DNA of 64,000 nucleotides from Zavarzinella sp. (lineage in GTDB: Bacteria > Planctomycetota > Planctomycetia > Gemmatales > Gemmataceae): positions 186,001 to 250,000 of the forward strand of contig JAWKTI010000005.1 of NCBI GenBank assembly GCA_041399155.1, given 5' to 3'. This document shows, in pieces, positions 9,410 through 18,239 of the stretch (position 1 is the first letter of the stretch; each line of letters begins with the position of its first letter). A model generated the notes under the pieces. The model was not told where the DNA came from and searched no databases. It saw only the letters and a list, made by a program, of their open reading frames with translations. Made by a program: the position numbers and the translations under genes.

Positions 9410-10894
9410 ATGCCAAGAAAGTACATCGACGATGACGATGATGACGATCTGCCCAGATCGCGGCGAGCCAAAAAACGGCTTGTTGAAGATGACGATGATC
9501 GCCCACGATCACGCCGCAAAGACTTTGATGCGGAACCAGCAAAATCTAAGAAAATTCTCATCATTGGCATTGCCAGTGGGGTAGGGGTGCTGGCACTTGC
9601 CATCGTACTCTTCCTGATCTTTCGTGGGAAATCATCAAACAATTCCGATGGGCCATCTGGTGCCGATCTGGCAAGTAAGCCTGTTCTGAATGTTGGTACT
9701 GATGGTCTGGCCAATGAATGCCAGGGACCCTTTGTTTCTGCCAATGGCAAATTTGGTGCCGTTTTTGTTGCAGAGAAAGCCCAGCGAAACATCGGCGATC
9801 TGCACGTATACGCCGTCGACGGTGGGGCAAAAAAGGGGGCGATTCGCTGCACCATGAGACAGTTCAGTACAGACTTTCAGATTACCATCAGTTCGGATGG
9901 GAAGTATGTGCTGCTGGCAGAAAATATCCCTGGATCGGGCACGTCGTTACAAATCTGGTCGGTAGCCGATTCCAGACAGCAGGTGCAGAACTGGGTCCCG
10001 TATGGGCGAGAAGAGATCTATCTGGCAGAATTTGTTGCGAACAATCAATTGCTCATAGTGCTGAAGAACGGGCGTTTCCGCCTCTGGCAAATGTCAGAAG
10101 TGAATAACCAGTTGGTGATTCAGGAAAATGTGATTGCTGATCAGGCAATCCCACTTTCAGGTGTCCGTGGGCGTTTTGGTGGTTTTGGCCGCCAGACTGG
10201 CTGGCTGCCCAAATACTCTGTTGCGATCGATCCGAAACTGGAAAAAGTAGCAATCTATCATGGCCAGAAAAGTGTGGGTACAGTGATCTACACACTGGTG
10301 AAATCCGGTGAAAACGAGCCTGGAATGCCCATTGCATCGGTAGCACACTTCGAAAATCAGGAAGTCACCGATGGCAGGGCATTGGCTTTCAGCCCAAATG
10401 GAAAGAATCTCTTAATCGGATTAAACAATCCAGGAAAGTTCATTGCCTTGGACTGGCAGGCAGGAACGATTATTGCCCGTGAAGACCCCACGGTCGTGCG
10501 GATGCAGAACGTCTCCCACCTGGCATGGTGGGGCGATGATAACATCATTGGTTTTGGTTCCCGACAAAATGCGGTCATTTATAACATTCCGATCCAGAAT
10601 ATCGCACGACAGGTAATGGTGCCCGGCAGTGGGGTAAATCAGACGGAATTCGTGGTGAATTTCTCCTTAACTGGCAGAATGTTTTACCTTTACAGCGATG
10701 GCCGGAATACCACCTGCAGTTTGCTGGCAGTGGATCAGCCTACTACCGGATTTACGTCGGGGGAAACCTTTATGATCACTCCCACTGGTAACCAGAAAGT
10801 GTTCAAGCGGTTGTGGATGGAATCGGATGGTATTCGCTACGATCCCACCCGAATTAATGCTCCGGTGGACAGAAACTTTCTGCTCTTCCAATAG
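9410..10894 (+). CDS. Membrane-anchored beta-propeller-like protein with Asp-rich N-terminus
   Basis: About 494 residues. The first 50 are a low-complexity mix of Asp runs and Arg/Ser (PRKYIDDDDDDD, then further DDDD and PRSRR blocks). A single membrane helix follows (ILIIGIASGVGVLALAIVLFLIF). The rest is exported and has repeated four-strand patterns such as ISSDGKYVLLAE and FSPNGKNLLIGLN that look like WD40 or YVTN blades. There are no catalytic motifs, so it may be a scaffold or sensor. Charged low-complexity segments next to one helix are common in planctomycete proteins. I start at ATG 9410 because TTGGAG lies just upstream. The gene ends 9 bp from the convergent truD. Confidence 0.7.
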   Translation: MPRKYIDDDDDDDLPRSRRAKKRLVEDDDDRPRSRRKDFDAEPAKSKKILIIGIASGVGVLALAIVLFLIFRGKSSNNSDGPSGADLASKPVLNVGTDGLANECQGPFVSANGKFGAVFVAEKAQRNIGDLHVYAVDGGAKKGAIRCTMRQFSTDFQITISSDGKYVLLAENIPGSGTSLQIWSVADSRQQVQNWVPYGREEIYLAEFVANNQLLIVLKNGRFRLWQMSEVNNQLVIQENVIADQAIPLSGVRGRFGGFGRQTGWLPKYSVAIDPKLEKVAIYHGQKSVGTVIYTLVKSGENEPGMPIASVAHFENQEVTDGRALAFSPNGKNLLIGLNNPGKFIALDWQAGTIIAREDPTVVRMQNVSHLAWWGDDNIIGFGSRQNAVIYNIPIQNIARQVMVPGSGVNQTEFVVNFSLTGRMFYLYSDGRNTTCSLLAVDQPTTGFTSGETFMITPTGNQKVFKRLWMESDGIRYDPTRINAPVDRNFLLFQ

Positions 10895-10903
10895 CACCTG
10901 TTG

Positions 10904-11998
10904 TTACTGATCGTTTTCGGAAGCTGCTACTTCACCCACTTCACCGATCGCTGGCGTTGGTTCCGTCAATTGATCAGTTTTCAGCAGCTCCCGCAACAAA
11001 ATCGTTGCGTAACTGCCACTGGGCAGGCTGAAATCCAACACCAGCAGGCCATCCACCCACTCGTGCCGTAAGTCGTTCAGATATACCAGGTTAGGTCGCC
11101 TGGTTCCCTGCATGATCTTTTCAAAAGGCACAAATTGTGCGGTGGCAATTCCCAGTTGATCCAACAATTCCAATTCACGCATTAATGCAACATTTTTTGC
11201 AGGGAACATTTTCGTGCCGTAAATTGGCCCACGAAACATGATTTCACGTGCTTCGAATCGCTGCTGTTCTACTGCGGGATCTTCGGACACAAATATCCCA
11301 CCGTGGGGCCATTTCCCCATTACATCGCCCGGCAGTACAGTAAATAACTCGCCTCGGGAGTGCCTTCTGGTCAGGTAATGGTTGAATAACCACGATTGTA
11401 CTGCTGAAAGTGATAGTTTTTTCAGAAATGGGGTGCGGGCACGCCGGACCTTTCCTGTCAGAAGGTCGTGGCCCAGTTGCAAGGTTTCATCTTCCAGACC
11501 GAATCGCTGGTCACCGTAGGCGTTTAACATGCCAGATTGCCGGATTTGGTTCAGTAATTGTGCCACCACGGAATCCTGGGTGGGATCACATTCTGAAATG
11601 GTAATCCGAAAGCGATTCCCTTCCAGATGGCCCGTTTTCAGCTTATTCTGGTGCCAGTTCGTTTCCAGAATGGTAAAGCCGGGCAGTTGAAACTGGTCCA
11701 ACTTTGCTTCACATTGCCTGGGTAGTGAAATCCACTGCCGCGTGACTGCCCGCCGATCTTTCATTCCAGCGTAGCCCACCGCCTCACGTGGGATGTGCAA
11801 CTGATAACTGAGCTGCCGCACCAGGTAGTCGGTAGAAATATCCGTTTTTTCAATCCACAAGTAGAGATGTTCCCCACTTCCAGATGGGACGTAGGCGGGG
11901 ATCTCTTCCACATGAAAATGTTCTGGAATTGATTTGATGATTCCAGCCACCTTCAAGGTGGGATTCGTTAAATAGGGCAACTGTGCGTGCTGCAACAT
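10904..11998 (-). CDS. truD: tRNA pseudouridine synthase TruD
   Basis: About 364 residues. TruD makes pseudouridine 13 in tRNA-Glu and is cytoplasmic. The key motif GYAGMKDRRAVTRQWISLP carries the catalytic Asp and lies near residue 80, as expected. Other hallmarks are the N-terminal IKSIPEHFHVEEIPAY, NAYGDQRFG (family motif NYFGxQRFG) and the C-terminal RELLK. The insertion domain between is of ordinary size. AGGA lies about 10 bp upstream of ATG 11998; a TTG three codons earlier is possible. It is a single gene whose 3' end nearly touches the propeller gene. Confidence 0.92.
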   Translation of the reverse strand: MLQHAQLPYLTNPTLKVAGIIKSIPEHFHVEEIPAYVPSGSGEHLYLWIEKTDISTDYLVRQLSYQLHIPREAVGYAGMKDRRAVTRQWISLPRQCEAKLDQFQLPGFTILETNWHQNKLKTGHLEGNRFRITISECDPTQDSVVAQLLNQIRQSGMLNAYGDQRFGLEDETLQLGHDLLTGKVRRARTPFLKKLSLSAVQSWLFNHYLTRRHSRGELFTVLPGDVMGKWPHGGIFVSEDPAVEQQRFEAREIMFRGPIYGTKMFPAKNVALMRELELLDQLGIATAQFVPFEKIMQGTRRPNLVYLNDLRHEWVDGLLVLDFSLPSGSYATILLRELLKTDQLTEPTPAIGEVGEVAASENDQ

Positions 11999-12456
11999 AC
12001 CAATCAATTCCTAATGAGCCAGTATTTATGAGAACAAATTCACTTTTGGTGCTGCCGCACACGCTTTCGCTGAAAATTTTGAAAAAATTTCGATCAACAC
12101 AACTACTTTTCTTATAAGCACTTACGTCGATTCAAGAAAATTCCCCTGATATCTTCACAGAATCTTCATATCAATTCTAAGTGATCAAGCATATATTAAT
12201 ATTGTGTACAAATGATCAATCAGATCGTTTTCGCTGTTTATCTTCCCACGAACAGCCACTTTTTCTCTGTACGTGATGTGATACGAGGTACGGAGAATGA
12301 AAACACTTTTCAGCCTTAGAGAATCCCACCAATTGATGGGGCGTTCCACCAGTTTCCTACAAAAGTGGCTTTGGAAAACGGTATTTCTGGAGCGATTTCC
12401 ACGCACCTCCTGTGGTTCCTTTTATAATTCCAGTTCCCCAGTCATTGAGTGATAAC
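11999..12456. other. Intergenic region between truD and the aminotransferase
   Basis: About 450 bp of AT-rich DNA holding the divergent promoters of truD and the aminotransferase. I see no RNA gene in it. The only coding candidate is the short frame at 12297-12452, listed separately. Confidence 0.5.
12297..12452 (+). CDS. Possible 51-residue protein with helix-turn-helix flavour
   Basis: The ATG at 12297 is preceded by CGGAG at the right distance and opens a 51-codon frame ending 4 bp before the aminotransferase start. The N-terminal part (FSLRESHQLMGRSTSFLQKWLW) resembles the first helices of MerR/excisionase-type helix-turn-helix domains. The remainder is Ser-rich and unremarkable. It may be a leader peptide, a remnant or chance; I cannot decide from one sequence. 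Confidence 0.25.
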   Translation: MKTLFSLRESHQLMGRSTSFLQKWLWKTVFLERFPRTSCGSFYNSSSPVIE

Positions 12457-13566
12457 ATGCACGACCATTGGATCGCGGAGCGGATGTCTCGCATTGAAAC
12501 TTCTGGCATTCGCAGAGTTTTTGATTTAGGCAAGAAATTAACCAACCCAATCAATCTCAGTATTGGTCAGCCCCACTTTCCAGTACCGGATGTGGTGCAA
12601 CAAGCGGCAATTTCTGCCATTCAGCATGGGGGAAACGGTTACTCCGTCACGCAGGGTGTGGCATCCCTGCTGCAAAAATTAAAGCTTCAAACCCAGACAC
12701 GTTTACCAGGTCAAAAACGCGAGTTACTTGTAACATCAGGCACTTCGGGTGCGTTGGTGCTGGCAATGATCAGTTCGGTGAATCCTGGCGATGAAGTCAT
12801 TATTTTCGACCCTTACTTCGTGGCCTATCCCAACCTGATTGCCATTGCAGGTGGGGTTCCTGTGATCATTGACACTTACCCTGACTTTCAGATCGACGTC
12901 GAAAAGGTGCGTGCTGCCATTACGCCACGCACCAAGATGATCATTTTCTCCAGCCCCGCCAACCCCACAGGGATCACCACCCCACGGGAAACATTGCAGG
13001 CACTGGTCGAATTGGCCAAGGAACATCAGATATTGCTGGTTTCCGACGAAATCTATCGGGCGTTCTGGTACGATGGACCTTTCTGCAGTGCGTCCGAATT
13101 CGATGAAAATGTGCTCGTGGTTGATGGCTTTGGGAAAACGTACGCCGTTACTGGCTGGCGATTGGGTTTTGCCCACGGACCAGCAAAATTGATCGATAAG
13201 ATGGCCACCGCCCAGCAGTTTACATTTGTCTGTGCCCCACAACCATTTCAATTGGCTGCCGAAGCCATGCTGGACTATGATGTTACATCGATTGTCGATG
13301 ACTACCGCAAGAAGCGGGTTCGGATATGCGACGAACTGGCAGACTGTTACAAGTTCAATCGCTCCCAGGGTGCGTTTTACCTGTTCGCCGAAGCACCAGG
13401 TGGAGACGCGAACAGGTTTTTTGAAGCGGCATTGGAAAAAAATCTGCTCATCATTCCAGGTGGGGCATTCAGTAAACGAAACACCCACTTTCGGGTCAGT
13501 TTTGCCGCAGACGATGAAACATTGTCCAGAGGAATTGCTGTTTTAAAAGAGCTTGCAGCAGGTTAG
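12457..13566 (+). CDS. Pyridoxal-phosphate aminotransferase, class I/II
   Basis: A 369-residue fold-type I aminotransferase. It has NPINLSIGQPHFPVPDVV at the N-terminus, the VTSGTSGALVLA cofactor loop, NPTGITTPRE, and VVDGFGKTYAVTGWRLGFAHGP with the Schiff-base Lys at residue 227. The C-terminal IPGGAFSKRNTHFRVSFAADDETL completes the fold. It resembles aspartate aminotransferases, but the amino donor is not certain. The ATG at 12457 fits; a second ATG at 12484 is possible. The last 64 bp before the terminal codons occur again at 15434-15497, beyond the amidohydrolase gene, so the 3' end of this gene is a recombination junction. Confidence 0.88.
   Translation: MHDHWIAERMSRIETSGIRRVFDLGKKLTNPINLSIGQPHFPVPDVVQQAAISAIQHGGNGYSVTQGVASLLQKLKLQTQTRLPGQKRELLVTSGTSGALVLAMISSVNPGDEVIIFDPYFVAYPNLIAIAGGVPVIIDTYPDFQIDVEKVRAAITPRTKMIIFSSPANPTGITTPRETLQALVELAKEHQILLVSDEIYRAFWYDGPFCSASEFDENVLVVDGFGKTYAVTGWRLGFAHGPAKLIDKMATAQQFTFVCAPQPFQLAAEAMLDYDVTSIVDDYRKKRVRICDELADCYKFNRSQGAFYLFAEAPGGDANRFFEAALEKNLLIIPGGAFSKRNTHFRVSFAADDETLSRGIAVLKELAAG
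13490..13553 (+). repeat. Direct repeat copy 1: 3' end of the aminotransferase gene
   Basis: This 64-bp stretch inside the aminotransferase 3' end matches 15434-15497 with one mismatch (13498 against 15442). Directly after it the two copies diverge at nucleotide level, yet both keep the frame and stop five codons later (ending LAAG and LAVQ). That pattern suggests two alleles of the gene end rather than a simple duplication. Confidence 0.85.
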
Positions 13567-13605
13567 CAGCAATGCCTGACAGGAATTTCATCGGAGGTAT
13601 ATGAC

Positions 13606-15315
13606 GTGAAGCGAATACATCTGTTTATCACATTTTTGCTACTGGTTTGCGGTATTCGCGCTGGTTTGGGCAACGAACCAGCCGAAGTCATCTATCATGG
13701 TGGCGAAGTTCTAACAATTGACGATAGAAACCCAAGCACGGAAGCCGTTGCGATTCGGAATGGTAGAATCGTTGAAGTTGGGAAATTTGCCGATGTTGTG
13801 AAGCACAAAGGTGAAAAGACGGCCATGATCGATTTACAAGGCCATTGTATGTTACCAGGCTTTGTGGATGGACACGGGCATTGTTATAACACAGGCATTC
13901 AGGCAGTGTGTGCAAATCTTCTTGCCCCACCCGACCACACCATCAGGGACATTCGTAAACTTCAAGATGAGTTAAAAAAGTGGTCTTCAACAGAAACGTC
14001 TAAAAAATACAAGTTGATTGTTGGTTTCGGATACGATGATGCTCAACTTAAGGAACAACGACATCCCACAAGACAAGATCTTGATGCTGTCTCCACAGAA
14101 CTCCCTGTGATCGCGATCCACCAATCTGGCCATCTTTGTGCACTGAATACCAAAGCACTGCAACTGGCTGAAATCACCAAAACGTCAAAAAATCCCACTG
14201 GTGGGATCATTCGCCGGGAAAAAGATGGGGAAACACCCGATGGGGTGTTGGAAGAAACTGCATTTATGGCAGCGCTATTAAAACTGATGCCACGTATCGG
14301 GGACAAAGAGTCTGACGCAATTGCTGTTGCCGGGATGAAAATTTATGCTGCTAACGGATACACGATGGCACAGGAAGGGCGATCAATGGAGTCGATCGAC
14401 AAATCCTGGATTCGGTTAGCAGAAGGTAAAAACATGCTCATCGATGTCATCAGTTACCCTGACCTGTCTTTTACAGATAGTCCTTTCGGTATAGACAGCA
14501 AATGGCATACATCCAAACTCATCAACGGGTATAGGATTGGAGGTGTCAAACTCAGCCTGGATGGTTCTCCACAAGGAAAGACAGCTTATTTGTCACAGCC
14601 ATATCTGATCCCACCCCACGGAAAGCCATCGAATTATCGAGGCTATCCTGCAATGCCAGTGGAAGAAGCAAATAAAAAGATTTCGCTTTGTTATCAGAAA
14701 GGCTGGCAGTTTCTGGTCCATTGTAATGGGGATGCCGCCGCCGACATGATGTTGGGAGCAGTAAAAGATGCACAGAAAAAATTCCCAGACTGGAAAAAAA
14801 GACGCGATGTGATGATTCATTGCCAGACAGTGCGTGAAGATCAGTTGGATCTGATGAAAGAGTTGGGAATTATTCCATCCTTGTTTGGGATGCATTGCTT
14901 TTATTGGGGCGACTGGCATCGCGATTCTGTGCTGGGTGCAGAACGTGCAGAACGGATCAGCCCAGCACGATCCGCCTTGAAGAGAGGCATGATTTTCTCC
15001 CAACATCACGATGCGCCCGTCGCATTACCGAACGCGATTAGAATCTTGTCATCGGTAGTCACCCGACGCACTCGAAGTGGAGATATTCTGGGAGCAAGTC
15101 AGTGTATCTCAGTAGAAAATGCCCTGAAATCTCTTACACTGTGGGCAGCTTACCATCATTTTGAGGAAGCGAATCGAGGGTCAATCGAAGTAGGAAAGTT
15201 GGCAGATTTTGTGATCCTGGATAAAAACCCTCATAAAGTACCGATTCTTTACCTCAGTGAACTCAAGGTTCTCGAAACCATCAAAGAGGGAAAAACTATT
15301 TTCAAAGCACAATAA
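13606..15315 (+). CDS. Exported amidohydrolase (YtcJ-like, amidohydrolase family 3)
   Basis: A 569-residue metal-dependent hydrolase. A signal peptide (IHLFITFLLLVCGIRAGLG) is followed by the small beta domain (VIYHGGEVLTIDDRNP) and the metal motif MLPGFVDGHGHCYNTG (H-x-H). GFGYDDAQLKEQRHPTRQDLD, IHQSGHLCALNTKAL, VHCNGDAAADMML and the late QHHDAPVALP belong to the N-acyl or imidazolone-type hydrolases of family 3. The start is a GTG at 13606 with a strong GGAGG just upstream; the nearby ATG at 13601 is out of frame. The gene is flanked by 64-bp direct repeats of the aminotransferase end and uses more A/T-ending codons than its neighbours, which suggests acquisition by transfer. The substrate is unknown. 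Confidence 0.85.
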   Translation: MKRIHLFITFLLLVCGIRAGLGNEPAEVIYHGGEVLTIDDRNPSTEAVAIRNGRIVEVGKFADVVKHKGEKTAMIDLQGHCMLPGFVDGHGHCYNTGIQAVCANLLAPPDHTIRDIRKLQDELKKWSSTETSKKYKLIVGFGYDDAQLKEQRHPTRQDLDAVSTELPVIAIHQSGHLCALNTKALQLAEITKTSKNPTGGIIRREKDGETPDGVLEETAFMAALLKLMPRIGDKESDAIAVAGMKIYAANGYTMAQEGRSMESIDKSWIRLAEGKNMLIDVISYPDLSFTDSPFGIDSKWHTSKLINGYRIGGVKLSLDGSPQGKTAYLSQPYLIPPHGKPSNYRGYPAMPVEEANKKISLCYQKGWQFLVHCNGDAAADMMLGAVKDAQKKFPDWKKRRDVMIHCQTVREDQLDLMKELGIIPSLFGMHCFYWGDWHRDSVLGAERAERISPARSALKRGMIFSQHHDAPVALPNAIRILSSVVTRRTRSGDILGASQCISVENALKSLTLWAAYHHFEEANRGSIEVGKLADFVILDKNPHKVPILYLSELKVLETIKEGKTIFKAQ

Positions 15316-15433
15316 TTTTGTATACTGCTAGCGAAAATACACATGCTAATGTACATGAATTTATAAGTGAAATGAAATATATTTGTAAAAACTCTTGTGA
15401 AAGTGGCGAAAATTATGTTCCCGTCGTCACACC

Positions 15434-15510
15434 TTCGGGTCCGTTTTGCCGCAGACGATGAAACATTGTCCAGAGGAATTGCTGTTTTAAAAGAGCTGGC
15501 TGTTCAATAA
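15434..15510 (+). pseudogene. Aminotransferase 3' end remnant (direct repeat copy 2)
   Basis: This repeats 13490-13553 with one mismatch and then runs five more codons to TAA in the aminotransferase frame (end KELAVQ). Upstream of 15434 the sequence is AT-rich and shows no further aminotransferase homology. It marks the right border of the segment carrying the amidohydrolase gene. It is most likely the original gene end left behind when the segment recombined into the gene. Confidence 0.8.
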
Positions 15511-15513
15511 CGC

Positions 15514-15544
15514 TTGACAATTCGTCTTTGTAAATACGTAAAAT
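15514..15544 (+). promoter_or_regulatory. Sigma-70-like promoter upstream of the protease-kinase unit
   Basis: TTGACA at 15514 and TAAAAT at 15539 are separated by 19 bp. They lie about 100 bp before the ATG at 15648, just after the aminotransferase remnant. The -35 box is perfect and the spacer is slightly long. Confidence 0.4.
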
Positions 15545-15647
15545 AGAGTACTATGAAGTTTTTGTGGAGTTTGGTAAACTGGTACAATGCTTCGTCGGAA
15601 CTACAGGTTTTAGGCGAAGTGATTGTACTTAACAAAGGATTACAATA

Positions 15648-18209
15648 ATGACCCGGTGTCGAATTCTGGGAGCATTTCTGGTGCTCCTGACGATGTTTTC
15701 CGGATATGGTCTTCAAGCGGACGAGAAAACAACCTACGCCCTGATCGTGGGGGCGGGTAAATTCACTGACCCACAGATTAAAGCCCGTGCTACCGCAGAT
15801 GCTGATGCCAGTGCCATTTACGATGTATTGGTCGATCCGGCACGTGGTCGTGTTTCTGCAGATAAAGCCACCTTATTGCTTGCTGACACCAAATTGAACA
15901 ACGCAGCAAAAACTGCTACGAAAGCCAATATTCTGGCAGCGTTTGAAGCAATTACAGCGAAAGCCAAAAAAGAAGACACCGTGCTGATCTATATGGTGAT
16001 GCAGGGTGCAGGCTTCAGTGGCAAACCGTGCGTCTTCGCAGCAGATTCCAACTTCAAAGAGCGTGCAAAGAACGCACTGTTTCCTGCCGATATCGAAGCA
16101 AAAATCAAAGATCTCAAATCAGAGAAAGTCTGTTTTTTCATTGATTTCAACCTGAAAGGCTTTGATTCCAAAGAAGCAGTGGTTGCCCCACGTATCTTTG
16201 ATTTTGTCCGCGTGGCAATGGCAATTCCTGAAGACGATGAAAGTGGCAAACCAGCTTCCGGGCGGGGGATCTATCTTGCCCAAAGTGGCTTGCAGCCGGT
16301 GCTGGTAATTGAAAAACATGGCCTGTTTACCGCTGCCACCCTGGATGCATTGAAAGGTGAAGCGGATACCGATGGTTTTGAGGCAGATGGTCAGGTAACC
16401 ACAGACGAACTGACCACGTTTTACAACAAAAAACTGCTCGATTACATTCGCAAAGTGGCAAACACCGCGGAAGAACGCAATCAGCGTGTTAGTTATTCCG
16501 GCAAACCATTGCACCTGACTTTAACCCGCAATCCCGAACCAGCCAAAGTTGCCGAAGAACGCCTTGCCAAGTTTGCAAAAATGAAAGGCGAATTCAGCAA
16601 GGAAGTGGCAATTGATGGACAATCGGTGCTGGATCGGATGCCGCGACTGCTGGCTTTACAGGATTTGCGAAAAGTCTATCAGCAGTTCATTGATGGCAAA
16701 ATTACCAAAGAAGAGTTGCTGGCTGGCCGCACCCGGATCATTGAAGGGATGAAGATCAGCGATGAGGATGCCCAACTATTCGCAAGAAAAGTCAGCGAAG
16801 GGTTGCGATTCGTTAAAGCGAATTACATTAAGCCGCTGGAAATGCCAGCGATGGTGAAAGACGGCATCGAAGGGATGTTCGAGCGGATGGAAGTGCCGAT
16901 CAGCGAGCAACTTCGTGCCCGCCTGGATAAATCGGCAGACCTGGAATACGACGACCTGGTTGATCTTTTGGCCGATGCTCGCAAAGCATTGGGCAAGCGG
17001 GAAGACCTTGCTGACAATCTGGATGTGGAAATTGCCTTCAACCTGGGTATGCGAAAATACGTGGATGATTACACCGTGTATTTCAACCAGGAAAAATCGC
17101 AGGATATGGATCGCGAAATGGGCCGATTCACTGGAATTGGCGTGCAGATTCGTCGCGATATTGCCCGCGATGGCCTGCTGGTTGTCACACCGATCCGTGG
17201 CAGTCCCGCTTACCGTGCTGGGATCAAAACTGGCGACCTGGTGACCGAAGTGATCTGGGAAGAAGATCCCAAAGGCAAAAAGCTTGATGAGCCCAAAGTG
17301 CACAGCACCAAAGGGCTGGATGTTACCGATGCTGTGAAACTGATCCTGGGCGAACCAGGCACCCGCGTCAAGCTGAAGATTGACCGCGAAGGCAGCAAGG
17401 AACCGGTAATTATTGAAATTGTGCGTGGACTGGTGGAATCAGAATCAGTCTATGGCTACAAGCGGAATAAGGACGATTCGTGGAATTACTTCATTGATGA
17501 AGAGAAGAAAATTGGCTACGTGCACCTTACCCAGTTCTCGGCCACCAGTGGTGTGGAAATGCGTAAAGCATTAACCGCCATGCAGGAACAAGGCGTGAAA
17601 GGGGTGGTACTGGATCTGCGATTTAATCCAGGTGGTTACCTCAGCACTGCTGTCGATATCTGTGATATGTTCATCGATGATGGGGTGATTGTTTCTGTTC
17701 GCCCACGCAACTCGCTGGTGGGCCAACGTGTGATCCGTGGCCAATCACGTGGCAGCTTCCTCGACTTCCCGATGGTCTGTCTGATTAACGGTGGATCTGC
17801 CAGTGGTAGCGAAATTCTTTCTGCCTGCCTGCAAGACCACAACCGTGCAATAATTGTTGGAGAACGAAGCTTTGGCAAAGGCAGCGTGCAGAACGTGGAA
17901 CGATTTGCTTTAACCGATGGCCGGATCAAGATTACGACGGCAACTTTCTGGCCGCCAAGTGCTCGGAACCTGAACAAAGCCAGCACACCAGGCAAGCCAG
18001 AAGATGTATGGGGCGTGATGCCAGACAAAGGTTACGAACTGAAACTGGAACGTGCAGAAAGTGATAAACTGTACGAACGTTTAAACGATTGGGGTATTAT
18101 TCCTCGTCGTGATCTGCCAGCGAAAGAACCCACCGAGAAGTTTGAAGATAAGCAATTGGACCTGGGCTTGAAGTACCTGCGTGATCAGATTAATTTGACT
18201 CGCAAGTAA
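15648..18209 (+). CDS. Caspase-like (inactive) domain fused to PDZ and S41 C-terminal processing protease
   Basis: An 853-residue exported protein. A signal peptide covers residues 1-24. Residues 28-300 have the layout of a caspase-type (C14) fold (YALIVGAGKF, later EDTVLIYMVMQGAGF and KVCFFIDFNLKGF). The positions expected for the catalytic His (GHG) and Cys read MQGAG near 118-122 and DFN near 166-168, so this domain looks catalytically dead. A helical segment (310-480), a PDZ domain (TGIGVQIRRD, about 495-600) and an S41 core follow. The core has GGSASGSE with Ser719 and FGKGSVQ with Lys744, at exactly the spacing of the Ser/Lys dyad of CtpA/Tsp. It probably cleaves proteins in the periplasm. 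The TIR-like kinase gene starts 30 bp downstream on the same strand, suggesting joint expression. Confidence 0.82.
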   Translation: MTRCRILGAFLVLLTMFSGYGLQADEKTTYALIVGAGKFTDPQIKARATADADASAIYDVLVDPARGRVSADKATLLLADTKLNNAAKTATKANILAAFEAITAKAKKEDTVLIYMVMQGAGFSGKPCVFAADSNFKERAKNALFPADIEAKIKDLKSEKVCFFIDFNLKGFDSKEAVVAPRIFDFVRVAMAIPEDDESGKPASGRGIYLAQSGLQPVLVIEKHGLFTAATLDALKGEADTDGFEADGQVTTDELTTFYNKKLLDYIRKVANTAEERNQRVSYSGKPLHLTLTRNPEPAKVAEERLAKFAKMKGEFSKEVAIDGQSVLDRMPRLLALQDLRKVYQQFIDGKITKEELLAGRTRIIEGMKISDEDAQLFARKVSEGLRFVKANYIKPLEMPAMVKDGIEGMFERMEVPISEQLRARLDKSADLEYDDLVDLLADARKALGKREDLADNLDVEIAFNLGMRKYVDDYTVYFNQEKSQDMDREMGRFTGIGVQIRRDIARDGLLVVTPIRGSPAYRAGIKTGDLVTEVIWEEDPKGKKLDEPKVHSTKGLDVTDAVKLILGEPGTRVKLKIDREGSKEPVIIEIVRGLVESESVYGYKRNKDDSWNYFIDEEKKIGYVHLTQFSATSGVEMRKALTAMQEQGVKGVVLDLRFNPGGYLSTAVDICDMFIDDGVIVSVRPRNSLVGQRVIRGQSRGSFLDFPMVCLINGGSASGSEILSACLQDHNRAIIVGERSFGKGSVQNVERFALTDGRIKITTATFWPPSARNLNKASTPGKPEDVWGVMPDKGYELKLERAESDKLYERLNDWGIIPRRDLPAKEPTEKFEDKQLDLGLKYLRDQINLTRK

Positions 18210-18239
18210 GCCGACAATTTCCATCCCCCACGGTGCCTG

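Noticed and set aside
12736..13488. A 250-codon minus-strand open frame
   Set aside because: It is antisense to the aminotransferase with its conserved PLP motifs; its composition is that of a shadow frame.
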